Positions 33,222 through 42,933 of a DNA stretch of 64,000 nucleotides are shown piece after piece. Under the pieces are notes generated by a model. That model ran no database searches. It was not told the origin of the DNA and saw only the letters and a program-made list of their open reading frames with translations. Position 1 is the first letter of the stretch; every line of letters begins with the position of its first letter. A program made the position numbers and the translations under genes. This DNA comes from Spiroplasma poulsonii (GTDB lineage: Bacteria; Bacillota_I; Bacilli_A; Mycoplasmatales; Mycoplasmataceae): NCBI RefSeq assembly GCF_009866525.1, contig NZ_CM020866.1, positions 1,145,504 through 1,209,503 on the forward strand, given 5' to 3'.

Positions 33222-33345
33222 TATTTATTCTAGAATAATATTGATTAATTAAAACAACATTTTTATTAACACAGTTTCAGCAATAAGTAGAACCATTTTC
33301 TCAAACAGTATCATTAATACAAGCAAAACATAACTGTTGTTTCAT
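33208..33345 (-). CDS. Zinc-ribbon-like phage peptide, 45 aa (unit 1)
   Basis: MKQQLCFACIN with a second pair CWNC; two Trp are from TGA. The CxxC...CxxC spacing fits a small zinc ribbon. It begins 2 nt after the stop of the upstream broken gene and overlaps the following ORF. Confidence 0.55.
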
Positions 33346-33566
33346 AACTATTTATTTCACAAAATAGTATCATCAATACCAATATTATTATTTTGATTTT
33401 GCTGTTGATTACTATTTAACTGTTCTTGTTTTTCACTAGAATATTTATTAATAAAATCTTGCTCGTTATCATTTTCAATATATGGTTCAACAATATTAAT
33501 TTTTCCATCTTAGTTAACACCAACATAAAATCAAGTACCAAAATTACACATAGGTTTTATTTGAAT

Positions 33567-34633
33567 AGACTTCTTGCGATACCCTTTTTTATTAAAATAT
33601 TATTATAAAATATAATTTATGAGGACATAAAAATATGAACAATAATAAATTTAATACTCTTAATGATAGAGAATGGTTAAGATTAACAGGAATAAAAAAA
33701 TCCACTTTTAATAAAATGTTAGATATTTTAAAAGTTGCTGAAATAGAAAAATTTAAAAAAGGTGGTAAAACTAATAAATTATCATTAGAAAATAGATTAT
33801 TGATGACTTTATTATATTGACGAGAATATCAGACTTATTTTCATCTTGGTAAAAGTTTTGATATTAGTGAGGCTAATTGTTATCGTAATATTAAGTGAAT
33901 TGAAGATATTTTAATTAAAAACTCTGATTTTCAACAACTTGCTGGTAAAAAAGCACTAATAAATGATTATTTTAATGATAAAACTATTATTATTGATGCT
34001 ACCGAAACTCCAATCCAACGCCCAAAAAAAGACAAAAACAATCTTATTCTGGTAAAAAGAAAAAACACACGATCAAAACACAAGTAATTATCGAACAAGA
34101 AACCAAAAAAATTATTGCAACAAGTTTTTCGCTCGGAAAAAAACATGATTATGCTTTATTTAAAGAATCAAAAATCCCAATTTTAAAAAATACCAAATTA
34201 ATAGTTGATAGTGGTTATCAAGGAATACAAAAAAATCACAATAATGTTCTAATACCTACAAAGAAAACAAAGAAAAACCCTTTAAACAAAGAACAAAAGC
34301 AATATAATAGACTAGTTTCAAAAATGAGAATTATTATTGAAAATATTTTTGCTATTCTTAAAAAATTTAAAATTATTACAGAAAAATATCGTAATCGAAG
34401 AAAAAGATTTGGTTTAAGATTTAATTTAATTGCCTCAATTTATAATTTACAATTATTATATTTAACATAAAATATTTATTTAAAATTAAATAATTTAAAT
34501 AATAAATTAATTTTTCGTTGTGGAAAAATATTAAATTTTTAAATAAAAAACATAATTAATTAAAATTATATTTTTCTATTAGTATCTTTTTTACAAATAT
34601 TTGCAATTTTTTAACAAGTAATGCAAGAAATCT
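33567..34633 (+). mobile_element. IS5-family element, copy 5
   Basis: 1067 bp flanked by AAT on both sides, with one change in the right end (AAATCT for AAGTCT). Copy 8 in unit 2 is its duplicate at the same site with the same change. Confidence 0.9.
33635..34470 (+). CDS. IS5-family transposase, copy 5
   Basis: Two-frame transposase as in copy 1, both frames open. Confidence 0.82.
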
Positions 34634-34839
34634 AATATAATTTTCGTTATCTTGTTTAAATCATTTATCTTTTGGTAATAAATTTGAACTTTCATATTCT
34701 CCATTTTCGTTTTTTTCTAATGGTTGAAATTTTAAGACATCATAATAGTCTTCTTTACCAGTTTTGTTATTTTTAATAACTTTATTTTTGTTAACCTTTG
34801 TTAACATCACTAAATATTTCATATTTGAAATCTCCTTTT

Positions 34840-35224
34840 AAAAAACTATATAGTTTCTTAAAAGATTTCTTAAAAAATTAAAACTTAAATATAAAAATGA
34901 TTAATTAAAATATTTATTGCTACAAAGTTAGTGTTTTTTATTTGAATAAATTTATAAATAAAATATAAAAAGCATTTAATTATATTTAAGTTCCGCTCAA
35001 GGAAATCTTTTAAGATTTAAAACTCAAACACAATAAAATGTTTAAGTTAAATTAATAATACAATAAAATATTAAAAAGTCAAATTTTCAACACAAAATTA
35101 AATATATTGTAAAATATACATCCCCATCTTGTTTTTTTTTTTTTTTGTTTTAATTAATTTGTGGTGATTGTTGCTCAGGGCAATTGCCACTTTTTTTAAT
35201 GAGTTTTTAACTCATTTTTTAATT
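34840..35224. other. Non-coding phage region between rep and the next gene (unit 1)
   Basis: About 385 bp without an ORF. It contains the TTCCGCTCAAGGAA element, a run of T near 35130, and two hairpins. On the plus strand GTGGTGATTGTT and GGCAATTGCCAC (35161-35190) pair with G-T wobbles, followed by seven T. AATGAGTT and AACTCATT (35199-35217) are followed by a T-run. It is a candidate for a replication origin, packaging hairpin or terminator. Confidence 0.5.
34991..35016 (-). promoter_or_regulatory. Repeated phage leader element, second site (unit 1)
   Basis: TTCCGCTCAAGGAA followed by the palindrome ATCTTTTAAGAT (plus-strand reading). It lies 169 nt upstream of the gene starting at 34822. 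The same 14-mer occurs before rep. Confidence 0.55.
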
Positions 35225-36157
35225 TTAACACCTTAAATTTTTAAATTTATTTTTGTAATTTTCAATTATTTTATTATTTTGATTTCTTCACATTTTACTT
35301 TCGTGTGAAACATATTTTTTAAATTCTCTAAATTTATCTAAACCATAATAACTATCACAACTAAAACCAACACGAATACCTTGCTTATTACCAAAACTAA
35401 AATAATTAAGTGTTTCATCAGATGACAGAATTAAATCTAATGTATCTAATTCAACAACCCCAACTTTTATTTTTGGGTTTTTACAATTACGACTAAATTG
35501 ATATGCTTTAATGTTTAAATCATAATGATTTTGTGACTTATCATTATTAGCAGTTTTAACAATATATTTAGCAAGATATTTAACAACATCTTCGTTTGTT
35601 CCACTACGAACTTTAATATTTTTATTAATACCGTGTTTTCAATACTGTTGTACAGTACTATTTGGTATTTTTTGGTTTAAGATTATATGAAAATGGACTG
35701 CTCCCCGTTTTTGATACTCATAAGTATACATATATTTTAAAATTCCTTTATGATGTTTTGCTCTAATTGGGTTATTATATCAACGATTAATATTTTGAAA
35801 GAATTTCATTAAATCATATTTACACTTTTTAACATCCGTTTCATTAACAGCATAAGTTAAAGTTAGAAAACTTAAATTTTTAGAATTTGAAAAATTATGA
35901 TATGCTTTACGGATACAATTTCCTTGTGTACGAATACGACTATTTAATAACTTTTTATCATTTTTCCCAGTATTTTTAATACCATCTTTATTACGGGGGA
36001 TATTATTAATTATATCTAGTGGTAAAACAATATTTTTAACATAATTACCATAAAATACTTTTTTTAAATAATATTCTCTTTTAGCATAATTTAATTTATT
36101 CATAAATATATTATGACTATTAATCTTTAAATTATCGTAAATAAAAACATTATTCAT
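35225..36157 (-). CDS. Plectrovirus rolling-circle replication initiator (HUH), 310 aa (unit 1)
   Basis: It contains LTLTYAVNETDVKKCKYDL (motif 1 region), the HUH metal-binding motif in AVHFHIILN (His155 and His157) and a YLAKYIVK helix with the candidate nicking Tyr. Two to four TGA codons encode Trp. Such proteins nick one strand to start rolling-circle replication of ssDNA phages. ATG follows AAAGGAG. It differs from unit 2 by at least one residue (Ser or Tyr near residue 92). The reading frame is intact. Confidence 0.8.
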
Positions 36158-36205
36158 TTTTATAAACTCCTTTCAAATAAAAAAACACTAAATTACATTT
36201 AAAAA

Positions 36206-36231
36206 TTCCGCTCAAGGAAACTATAAATAGT
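36206..36231 (-). promoter_or_regulatory. Repeated phage leader element before rep (unit 1)
   Basis: TTCCGCTCAAGGAA then the palindrome ACTATAAATAGT, 49 nt upstream of rep. Two short stem-loops in a row. Confidence 0.55.
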
Positions 36232-36286
36232 TTGAAACTTTCAATATAATTAAGTGTTTATATCTGAAAGTTATTTTGATTATAAT

Positions 36287-37352
36287 AGACTTCTTGCGAT
36301 ACCCTTTTTTATTAAAATATTATTATAAAATATAATTTATGAGGACATAAAAATATGAACAATAATAAATTTAATACTCTTAATGATAGAGAATGGCTAA
36401 GATTAACAGGAATAAAAAAATCAACTTTTAATAAAATGTTAGATATTTTAAAAGTTGCTGAAATAGAAAAATTTAAAAAGGTGGTAAAACTAATAAATTA
36501 TCATTAGAAAATAGATTATTGATGACTTTATTATATTGACGAGAATATCAGACTTATTTTCATCTTGGTAAAAGTTTTGATATTAGTGAGGCTAATTGTT
36601 ATCGTAATATTAAGTGAATTGAAGATATTTTAATTAAAAACTCTGATTTTCAACAACTTGCTGGTAAAAAAGCACTAATAAATGATTATTTTAATGATAA
36701 AACTATTATTATTGATGCTACCGAAACTCCAATCCAACGCCCAAAAAAAGACAAAAACAATCTTATTCTGGTAAAAAGAAAAAACACACGATCAAAACAC
36801 AAGTAATTATCGAACAAGAAACCAAAAAAATTATTGCAACAAGTTTTTCGCCCGGAAAAAAATATGATTATGCTTTATTTAAAGAATCAAAAATCCCAAT
36901 TTTAAAAAATACCAAATTAATAGTTGATAGTGGTTATCAAGGAATACAAAAAAATCACAATAATGTTCTAATACCTACAAAGAAAACAAAGAAAAACCCT
37001 TTAAACAAAGAACAAAAGCAATATAATAGACTAGTTTCAAAAATGAGAATTATTATTGAAAATATTTTTGCTATTCTTAAAAAATTTAAAATTATTACAG
37101 AAAAATATCGTAATCGAAGAAAAAGATTTGGTTTAAGATTTAATTTAATTGCCTCAATTTATAATTTACAATTATTATATTTAACATAAAATATTTATTT
37201 AAAATTAAATAATTTAAATAATAAATTAATTTTTCGTTGTGGAAAAATATTAAATTTTTAAATAAAAAACATAATTAATTAAAATTATATTTTTCTATTA
37301 GTATCTTTTTTACAAATATTTGCAATTTTTTAACAAGTAATGCAAGAAGTCT
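36287..37352 (+). mobile_element. IS5-family element, copy 6 (hybrid at the duplication junction)
   Basis: 1066 bp. The left flank is AAT, as for copy 9, and the right flank is ACT, as for copy 4, so it lacks a target duplication. It shares with copy 9 the variant AAATATG near position 36860. This is the joint of the tandem duplication. Confidence 0.92.
36355..37189 (+). pseudogene. IS5-family transposase, copy 6, frameshifted
   Basis: One A is missing in the A-run near 36475, which breaks orfA after about 40 codons. Several private substitutions also occur. Inactive. Confidence 0.85.
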
Positions 37353-37405
37353 ACTATATAAAAACACTAAAAATGTGCTTAAAATAAGCACATTTTTTAA
37401 CTTAG

Positions 37406-37719
37406 TTTTTTGAATTTATTTTAATAAATGCGGTTTGATTATCACTAGCTAATTTTATCTCATAATAATCAGCTAACTTTTCTTTAAAAAATGATAGTGT
37501 TTTAGTGTTATTAAAACCATAATTTCTTGTATCAAAATCAGATTTTCTTCGAATTAATAATGAAATAACTTGGGAGAATTCGGCAAAACCATCATCAGTT
37601 GAAATTTCATTAATAATGTTATTTACCAGGGTAGTTAAGCTTTTAATATCACTTCCTATTTTTTTAGATTCTTTATTATTATTTTTTATTTTATCAATGT
37701 GTATACTGTAAAACTAAAC
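37406..37719 (-). pseudogene. OST-HTH/LOTUS domain fragment, unit 2
   Basis: Same remnant as 29117-29430 in unit 1; no start, no nuclease half. Confidence 0.6.
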
Positions 37720-37755
37720 CATAAAAAGTTAAAAGTATTATAACAAATTAAAAAT

Positions 37756-37817
37756 AAAATACAATAAAAAAGTAAAAAGTAGTATAAAAACTATTTTTTA
37801 CTTTTTTATTGTATTTT
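37756..37817. terminator. Long AT-rich inverted repeat, unit 2
   Basis: Copy of 29467-29528, after the S1 gene. Confidence 0.65.
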
Positions 37818-37823
37818 ACTAAT

Positions 37824-38177
37824 TTATTCATTTTCATTTATTTTATTAATATTTTCAATATTGTCTGTTTTATTTTGTTTTTTATTTAAGTTTTGGAATG
37901 CTGTTTTTATTTCCTGAATTTCTTTATCATCATTTTTTAATAATTCAGGGTGACAATTTTTATAACTTAATTTAAGATGTTTTCTAACTATATTAAAATC
38001 AAGCACATCAACTTCAATTTCATCACCAATATCAAAAAAATCTTTAATATCTTTAACAAAATAATCTGAAACTTCACTAATATGGATTAAACCATCAGCT
38101 CTTTCTGCTCTACAAAAAGCACCATAGGGAGTAATATTTGTTATTTTTACAATAATTTTGTTATTTTTATCATACAT
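37824..38177 (-). CDS. S1 RNA-binding domain protein, 117 aa (unit 2)
   Basis: Identical protein to the unit 1 copy at 29535-29888, so gene dosage is doubled. Reading frame intact; IS3 copy 3 begins about 30 bp upstream. Confidence 0.82.
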   Translation of the reverse strand: MYDKNNKIIVKITNITPYGAFCRAERADGLIHISEVSDYFVKDIKDFFDIGDEIEVDVLDFNIVRKHLKLSYKNCHPELLKNDDKEIQEIKTAFQNLNKKQNKTDNIENINKINENE

Positions 38178-38299
38178 ATATTTTTTCTCCTTTACTAAAA
38201 TCTAATTGGATGGGTTAAGATAAATTGGACAACAATAATGTGGAGTAAGGATTATAATTAAATTAATAAATGGAGGTGTAATTATGGCAAAGAATCATT

Positions 38300-39366
38300 A
38301 GACTTCTTGCGATACCCTTTTTTATTAAAATATTATTATAAAATATAATTTATGAGGACATAAAAATATGAACAATAATAAATTTAATACTCTTAATGAT
38401 AGAGAATGGTTAAGATTAACAGGAATAAAAAAATCCACTTTTAATAAAATGTTAGATATTTTAAAAGTTGCTGAAATAGAAAAATTTAAAAAAGGTGGTA
38501 AAACTAATAAATTATCATTAGAAAATAGATTATTGATGACTTTATTATATTGAAGAGAATATCAGACTTATTTTCATCTTGGTAAAAGTTTTGATATTAG
38601 TGAGGCTAATTGTTATCGTAATATTAAGTGAATTGAAGATATTTTAATTAAAAACTCTGATTTTCAACAACTTGCTGGTAAAAAAGCACTAATAAATGAT
38701 TATTTTAATGATAAAACTATTATTATTGATGCTACCGAAACTCCAATCCAACGCCCAAAAAAAGACAAAAACAATCTTATTCTGGTAAAAAGAAAAAACA
38801 CACGATCAAAACACAAGTAATTATCGAACAAGAAACCAAAAAAATTATTGCAACAAGTTTTTCGCTCGGAAAAAAACATGATTATGCTTTATTTAAAGAA
38901 TCAAAAATCCCAATTTTAAAAAATACCAAATTAATAGTTGATAGTGGTTATCAAGGAATACAAAAAAATCACAATAATGTTCTAATACCTACAAAGAAAA
39001 CAAAGAAAAACCCTTTAAACAAAGAACAAAAGCAATATAATAGACTAGTTTCAAAAATGAGAATTATTATTGAAAATATTTTTGCTATTCTTAAAAAATT
39101 TAAAATTATTACAGAAAAATATCGTAATCGAAGAAAAAGATTTGGTTTAAGATTTAATTTAATTGCCTCAATTTATAATTTACAATTATTATATTTAACA
39201 TAAAATATTTATTTAAAATTAAATAATTTAAATAATAAATTAATTTTTCGTTGTGGAAAAATATTAAATTTTTAAATAAAAAACATAATTAATTAAAATT
39301 ATATTTTTCTATTAGTATCTTTTTTACAAATATTTGCAATTTTTTAACAAGTAATGCAAGAAGTCT
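38300..39366 (+). mobile_element. IS5-family element, copy 7
   Basis: 1067 bp, flanked by ATT on both sides. Because uninterrupted IS3 copies exist in the window, the empty site is known and gives a 3-bp target duplication. It is present only in unit 2, so it inserted after the tandem duplication. Confidence 0.93.
38368..39203 (+). CDS. IS5-family transposase, copy 7
   Basis: Two-frame transposase as in copy 1. As the most recent datable insertion, it is a good candidate for an active sequence. Confidence 0.82.
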
Positions 39367-39629
39367 ATTATACCGATGAATTTAAACAACAAATTGTTAG
39401 TCTTTATAAAACAGGTAAAACAGCAAAACAATTGTCCAGTGACTATCAGGTCGGTAAATCAACAGTTTGAAAATGAATTCATGAATTCAATAATTCTGGT
39501 TCATTTAAAGCAAAAGATAATCGAAGCCCAGAAGAAAATGAACTAATTCATCTAAGAAAAGAAATTAAACAATTACGAATGGAAAATGATATTTTAAAGC
39601 AAGCCACACTGATAATAGGCAAAAAATAG

Positions 39630-40458
39630 TAATTATTAAAAACAAAAAAAATATGTAATTACTAATTTATGCAAAACACTAAAAGTTCCTAGATCAACGT
39701 TTTATTATCAATTGAAATCAAATAATCCTAAATCAAACCATACTATTGATAATGCTGTTATCAGTATTTTCTTAAAAAGTCGTAAAAATTATGGCACAAG
39801 AAAAATTAAAGTTATGTTAGCACAACAAAATATTTTATTATCACGAATAAAAATTAGTAAAATAATGCAAAGATATAACTTAATTTCCAATTATACAAAA
39901 CTTAAATATAAACATCAAAGTAACAAAAACGCTACATACAAATATCATAATTTGTTAAATCAAGAATTTAATAATTATAAACTACATGAAGTTGTTGTCA
40001 GTGATTTAACACAAGTTGCTATCAATAGCAAATGATATTATGTGTGCTTTCTAATTGATTTATTTAATCGTGAAGTTATTGGTTATGATGTTAGTTCTCA
40101 TAAAGATGCCAAATTAGTTGAAAATACTTTTAAAAAGCTTAGTTTTTCTTTAGATAATATTAAAATATTTCATACTGATCAAGGCAGCGAATTTAATAAC
40201 AATATCATTTACAATCTTTTAGCTAAAAACAATGTTGCAAAATCTTATAGTAAACCAGGCTGTTCTTATGATAATGCTGTTTCTGAATCAACCTATAAAA
40301 TTTTAAAAACAGAATTAATTAAAAACAGAAAATTTAAAAATATTGAACAATTTAAATTAGAATTATTTGACTATGTTAATTGATACAATAATGTACGAAT
40401 TCACAGCAAATTAAATTATTTAACACCAATTGAATATAAAAATCTTTACTCTACATAA
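39630..40458 (+). pseudogene. IS3 orfB, copy 3, 4-bp deletion
   Basis: Same deletion as copy 2. One extra change near the catalytic Glu (GCSYDN for GCPYDN). Confidence 0.75.
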
Positions 40459-40487
40459 AATTTGTCCAAAAAACCCTTGCCATTCCA

Positions 40488-40872
40488 CTCCAATTTTTTC
40501 ATCATTAATAAAATAATTAGAATAAACATTGTCAAACTTAGCAATTTGCGATAAATAAGTCATTAATAAAGTTTTACCAGTACCCAAAGCACCGTTAATG
40601 ATTGATATTGGATTACTTTTAATAATTTTAATCAATTTTCGTGTTTGAAAAAGATTACTAAAAAAAGACCAAAAAAAGATAATATCAAAAATTACTAAAA
40701 AAATAAAAAGGATAATATCAACAACTGATGTAGAACTAAAATATATAAATTGTAAATTAAAACAAACAATAAAAAGATAAAACAAAATATTTGCCATAAA
40801 TCAATTTACATATCAATAAGAAAACTTAATATTTTTTTGTTTTCTAAATAAATTAAAATAATTTTTAAACAT
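40488..40872 (-). pseudogene. Zot-like phage assembly ATPase, truncated (unit 2)
   Basis: From ATG 40872 it reads two membrane segments and then SIINGALGTGKTLLMTYL, a clear Walker A motif, and stops at the right end of IS3 copy 3. The frame runs on about 20 codons into the IS. Filamentous-phage pI/Zot-type ATPases power virion assembly and export. The remainder of the ATPase domain is missing, so it should be inactive. Confidence 0.7.
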
Positions 40873-40874
40873 AT

Positions 40875-41085
40875 TTACACCACCAAACTTATAGTTTTAT
40901 ATAAAATAAATATTGATAATCAAATTAAGAAAAACACCACTAATCAAACACCTATCATAATCACTGAATAAGTAATATTATCAATAGAACTACCAACAAA
41001 GTTATCAATTTCAATTTTTGGAATAAAATAAAAAATCTGCAAAAGTCCTTGATATACTCGTTGCAAAAAAAGTGTTTCAGTCCAT
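40875..41085 (-). pseudogene. Small phage membrane protein, frameshifted (unit 2)
   Basis: Copy of 31524-31733 with seven instead of six T (minus-strand sense) after codon 5, which moves it into a frame that soon meets TAA. Confidence 0.7.
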
Positions 41086-41243
41086 TATTTTATCCACCTA
41101 AAAATACAACTTAAAATTAAAAATAACATACCAAAAACAAGTATTAAAAACACAACAAATATAACAATATCTAAAATAATAGGATGATTAATCCTAAAAA
41201 TAATTGTCATAAATTCATAATATAAATCTCATACACTTTGCAT
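41085..41243 (-). CDS. Small phage membrane protein, 52 aa (unit 2)
   Basis: Same as 31733-31891 in unit 1; single membrane segment, coupled to the next ORF. Confidence 0.6.
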
Positions 41244-41262
41244 TTTTCTTATTCCTTTCCTA

Positions 41263-41292
41263 AATGTTAATTACTAAAATCAAGGTTAGAGT
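41263..41292. repeat. 30-bp inverted repeat, downstream arm (coat gene, unit 2)
   Basis: Pairs with 41564-41593, here with one mismatch. Confidence 0.88.
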
Positions 41293-41304
41293 TTATCATA
41301 AATA

Positions 41305-41514
41305 CTAATATCCGTGAATTAACTTTCTGATTGTTTCAATTCCTAAAACCACAAACATTAAAACTAACGGAATAATTAATAACATATGTGACCCTAAAAA
41401 ACCGATAAATCAGTTTGTAAAAGCAATCGCCCAATCAGCAAGAATACCAGCAAAATCTGCTATTTGCTTAATAACACTTGCATCAGGGTTATCTGCTAAT
41501 AAATTTACATTCAT
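41305..41514 (-). CDS. Probable plectrovirus major coat protein, 69 aa (unit 2)
   Basis: Same protein as 31953-32162; polar N-terminus, one hydrophobic span, basic end. Confidence 0.7.
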
Positions 41515-41563
41515 CTAAAACTCACTCCTTAAATACTAATAACTTATAATAAAACATTGCCGT

Positions 41564-41593
41564 ACTCTAACATTGATTTTAGTAATTAACATT
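41564..41593. repeat. 30-bp inverted repeat, upstream arm (coat gene, unit 2)
   Basis: One substitution (CATTG for CCTTG) compared with unit 1 breaks one pair of the inverted repeat. Confidence 0.88.
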
Positions 41594-41647
41594 AAAAACT
41601 AAAATCAATTTTATACTTTGGCAATGTATTTAACTGATATTAACTTA

Positions 41648-41827
41648 TTAAACAGATTTATCTGCTTTTTTAATTTTTCGTTTTCCCCATTCTTTAAATT
41701 CTACTTTTTTAGAACAATGCGGACAAACTAAATATTTATTTTTAAATTTAAACACTGTGCTTACTGTTAAAAATATCAATAACATAAACATTGTAATAAC
41801 TAAAATAATTGTTGCAAATACAGTCAT
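41648..41827 (-). CDS. Small membrane protein with zinc ribbon, 59 aa (unit 2)
   Basis: Copy of 32293-32475, one residue shorter because the final GAA codon became TAA. Confidence 0.6.
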   Translation of the reverse strand: MTVFATIILVITMFMLLIFLTVSTVFKFKNKYLVCPHCSKKVEFKEWGKRKIKKADKSV

Positions 41828-42027
41828 TAATTACCACCACCTTTATTTTTTAATTCTGAAATTTCTAACTTTAATTTCTCATTTTCAAGTTCTATTTTTT
41901 CAAGTTCTAATTTTTCAAGTTCTAATTTTGATTTTTTAATTTCTTTTTTATTAAAAACAGAAAAAATGACATAAGCATATAATAAGATAACTAATAAAAA
42001 TACAATAATCATTGAAAATATATCCAT
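41827..42027 (-). CDS. Small membrane/coiled-coil protein, 66 aa (unit 2)
   Basis: Copy of 32475-32660 with an additional 15-bp repeat that adds five residues (LEKLE-type) to the coil. Confidence 0.6.
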   Translation of the reverse strand: MDIFSMIIVFLLVILLYAYVIFSVFNKKEIKKSKLELEKLELEKIELENEKLKLEISELKNKGGGN

Positions 42028-42254
42028 TATTTTTCACTCTCACTTTCTATATTTAACATACAATTTTTTACTTGTTCTACTAATAATTTAAAATGTTGTT
42101 CTTCCATAACACTAATATCAATAATATTATGATTAAGATATAACTTAATTGCTTTTCTTAACATAAATAAAGATATTTTTGCAGGTAAACATTGATGTAT
42201 AACATTAACCAAATATTCTAATCGTTGTTTATATAACTTAGTTTGTTTTTTCAT
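42027..42254 (-). CDS. Hypothetical phage protein, 75 aa (unit 2)
   Basis: Same as 32660-32887. Confidence 0.6.
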   Translation of the reverse strand: MKKQTKLYKQRLEYLVNVIHQCLPAKISLFMLRKAIKLYLNHNIIDISVMEEQHFKLLVEQVKNCMLNIESESEK

Positions 42255-42340
42255 TAAAAACCACCAATAAATACAAGAATTAAAACTATTAAAGTAATTG
42301 CTATTAAAAAACAACTACAACAAGCAATTCAATCTCACAT
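42254..42340 (-). CDS. 28-aa membrane peptide (unit 2)
   Basis: Same as 32887-32973. Confidence 0.5.
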
Positions 42341-42348
42341 ATTTATTT

Positions 42349-42588
42349 TTATTCCTTACTTTCTAATTTTTCATAATCTAGATTATCTTTTAAAGCTCAA
42401 AATAATTTACAATTATTTTTACAGCTGTAAGTTAAATTACACTTATCACATCCAAAACTGTATATTACAAAATCTTCTTTATATAATTGATTTTTTTCTA
42501 ACTCAAAAAATAACTCTTCTAATTCATCTAATAAAATATTGTATTCTTTTGATTTTAATTCTTTTAAAATTTCTTTAATTCTTTTCAT
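42349..42588 (-). CDS. Cys-containing hypothetical phage protein, 79 aa (unit 2)
   Basis: Same as 32982-33221. Confidence 0.6.
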
Positions 42589-42712
42589 TATTTATTCTAG
42601 AATAATATTGATTAATTAAAACAACATTTTTATTAACACAGTTTCAGCAATAAGTAGAACCATTTTCTCAAACAGTATCATTAATACAAGCAAAACATAA
42701 CTGTTGTTTCAT
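42575..42712 (-). CDS. Zinc-ribbon-like phage peptide, 45 aa (unit 2)
   Basis: Same as 33208-33345. Confidence 0.55.
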
Positions 42713-42933
42713 AACTATTTATTTCACAAAATAGTATCATCAATACCAATATTATTATTTTGATTTTGCTGTTGATTACTATTTAACTGTTCTTGTTTTT
42801 CACTAGAATATTTATTAATAAAATCTTGCTCGTTATCATTTTCAATATATGGTTCAACAATATTAATTTTTCCATCTTAGTTAACACCAACATAAAATCA
42901 AGTACCAAAATTACACATAGGTTTTATTTGAAT

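Larger units (their letters stand above)
33348..34822 (-). pseudogene. Possible phage ssDNA-binding protein, broken by IS5 copy 5 (unit 1)
   Basis: ATG at 34822 follows AAAGGAG. The first 63 codons (start MKYLVMLTKVNKNKV) run to the IS5 insertion with AAT duplicated. After the IS the frame resumes, has a TAA at 33510-33512, and ends in a Gln/Asn-rich tail with an acidic end (GIDDTILWNK). The second position after Rep, the size (about 134 aa) and the acidic tip are reminiscent of ssDNA-binding proteins; this is inference. Both lesions are shared by unit 2, so they predate the duplication. Confidence 0.5.
27997..36286. repeat. Tandem duplicated segment, unit 1 (8.3 kb)
   Basis: It runs from the left end of IS5 copy 4 to the left end of IS5 copy 6. 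The same sequence, with small differences, is repeated at 36287-45656. It contains the OST-HTH tail, the S1 gene, IS3 copy 2 and the plectrovirus cassette. Confidence 0.92.
38284..39629 (+). pseudogene. IS3 orfA, copy 3, split by IS5
   Basis: The ATG and the first five codons lie before the insertion at 38300. The rest resumes after 39366 and ends at TAG 39627-39629. Confidence 0.85.
38207..40487 (+). mobile_element. IS3-family element, copy 3, interrupted by IS5 copy 7
   Basis: Without the inserted IS5 and its 3-bp duplication the element is 1211 bp, as in copy 2, and has the same 4-bp orfB deletion. It lies between the S1 gene and the Zot-like gene. Confidence 0.9.
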
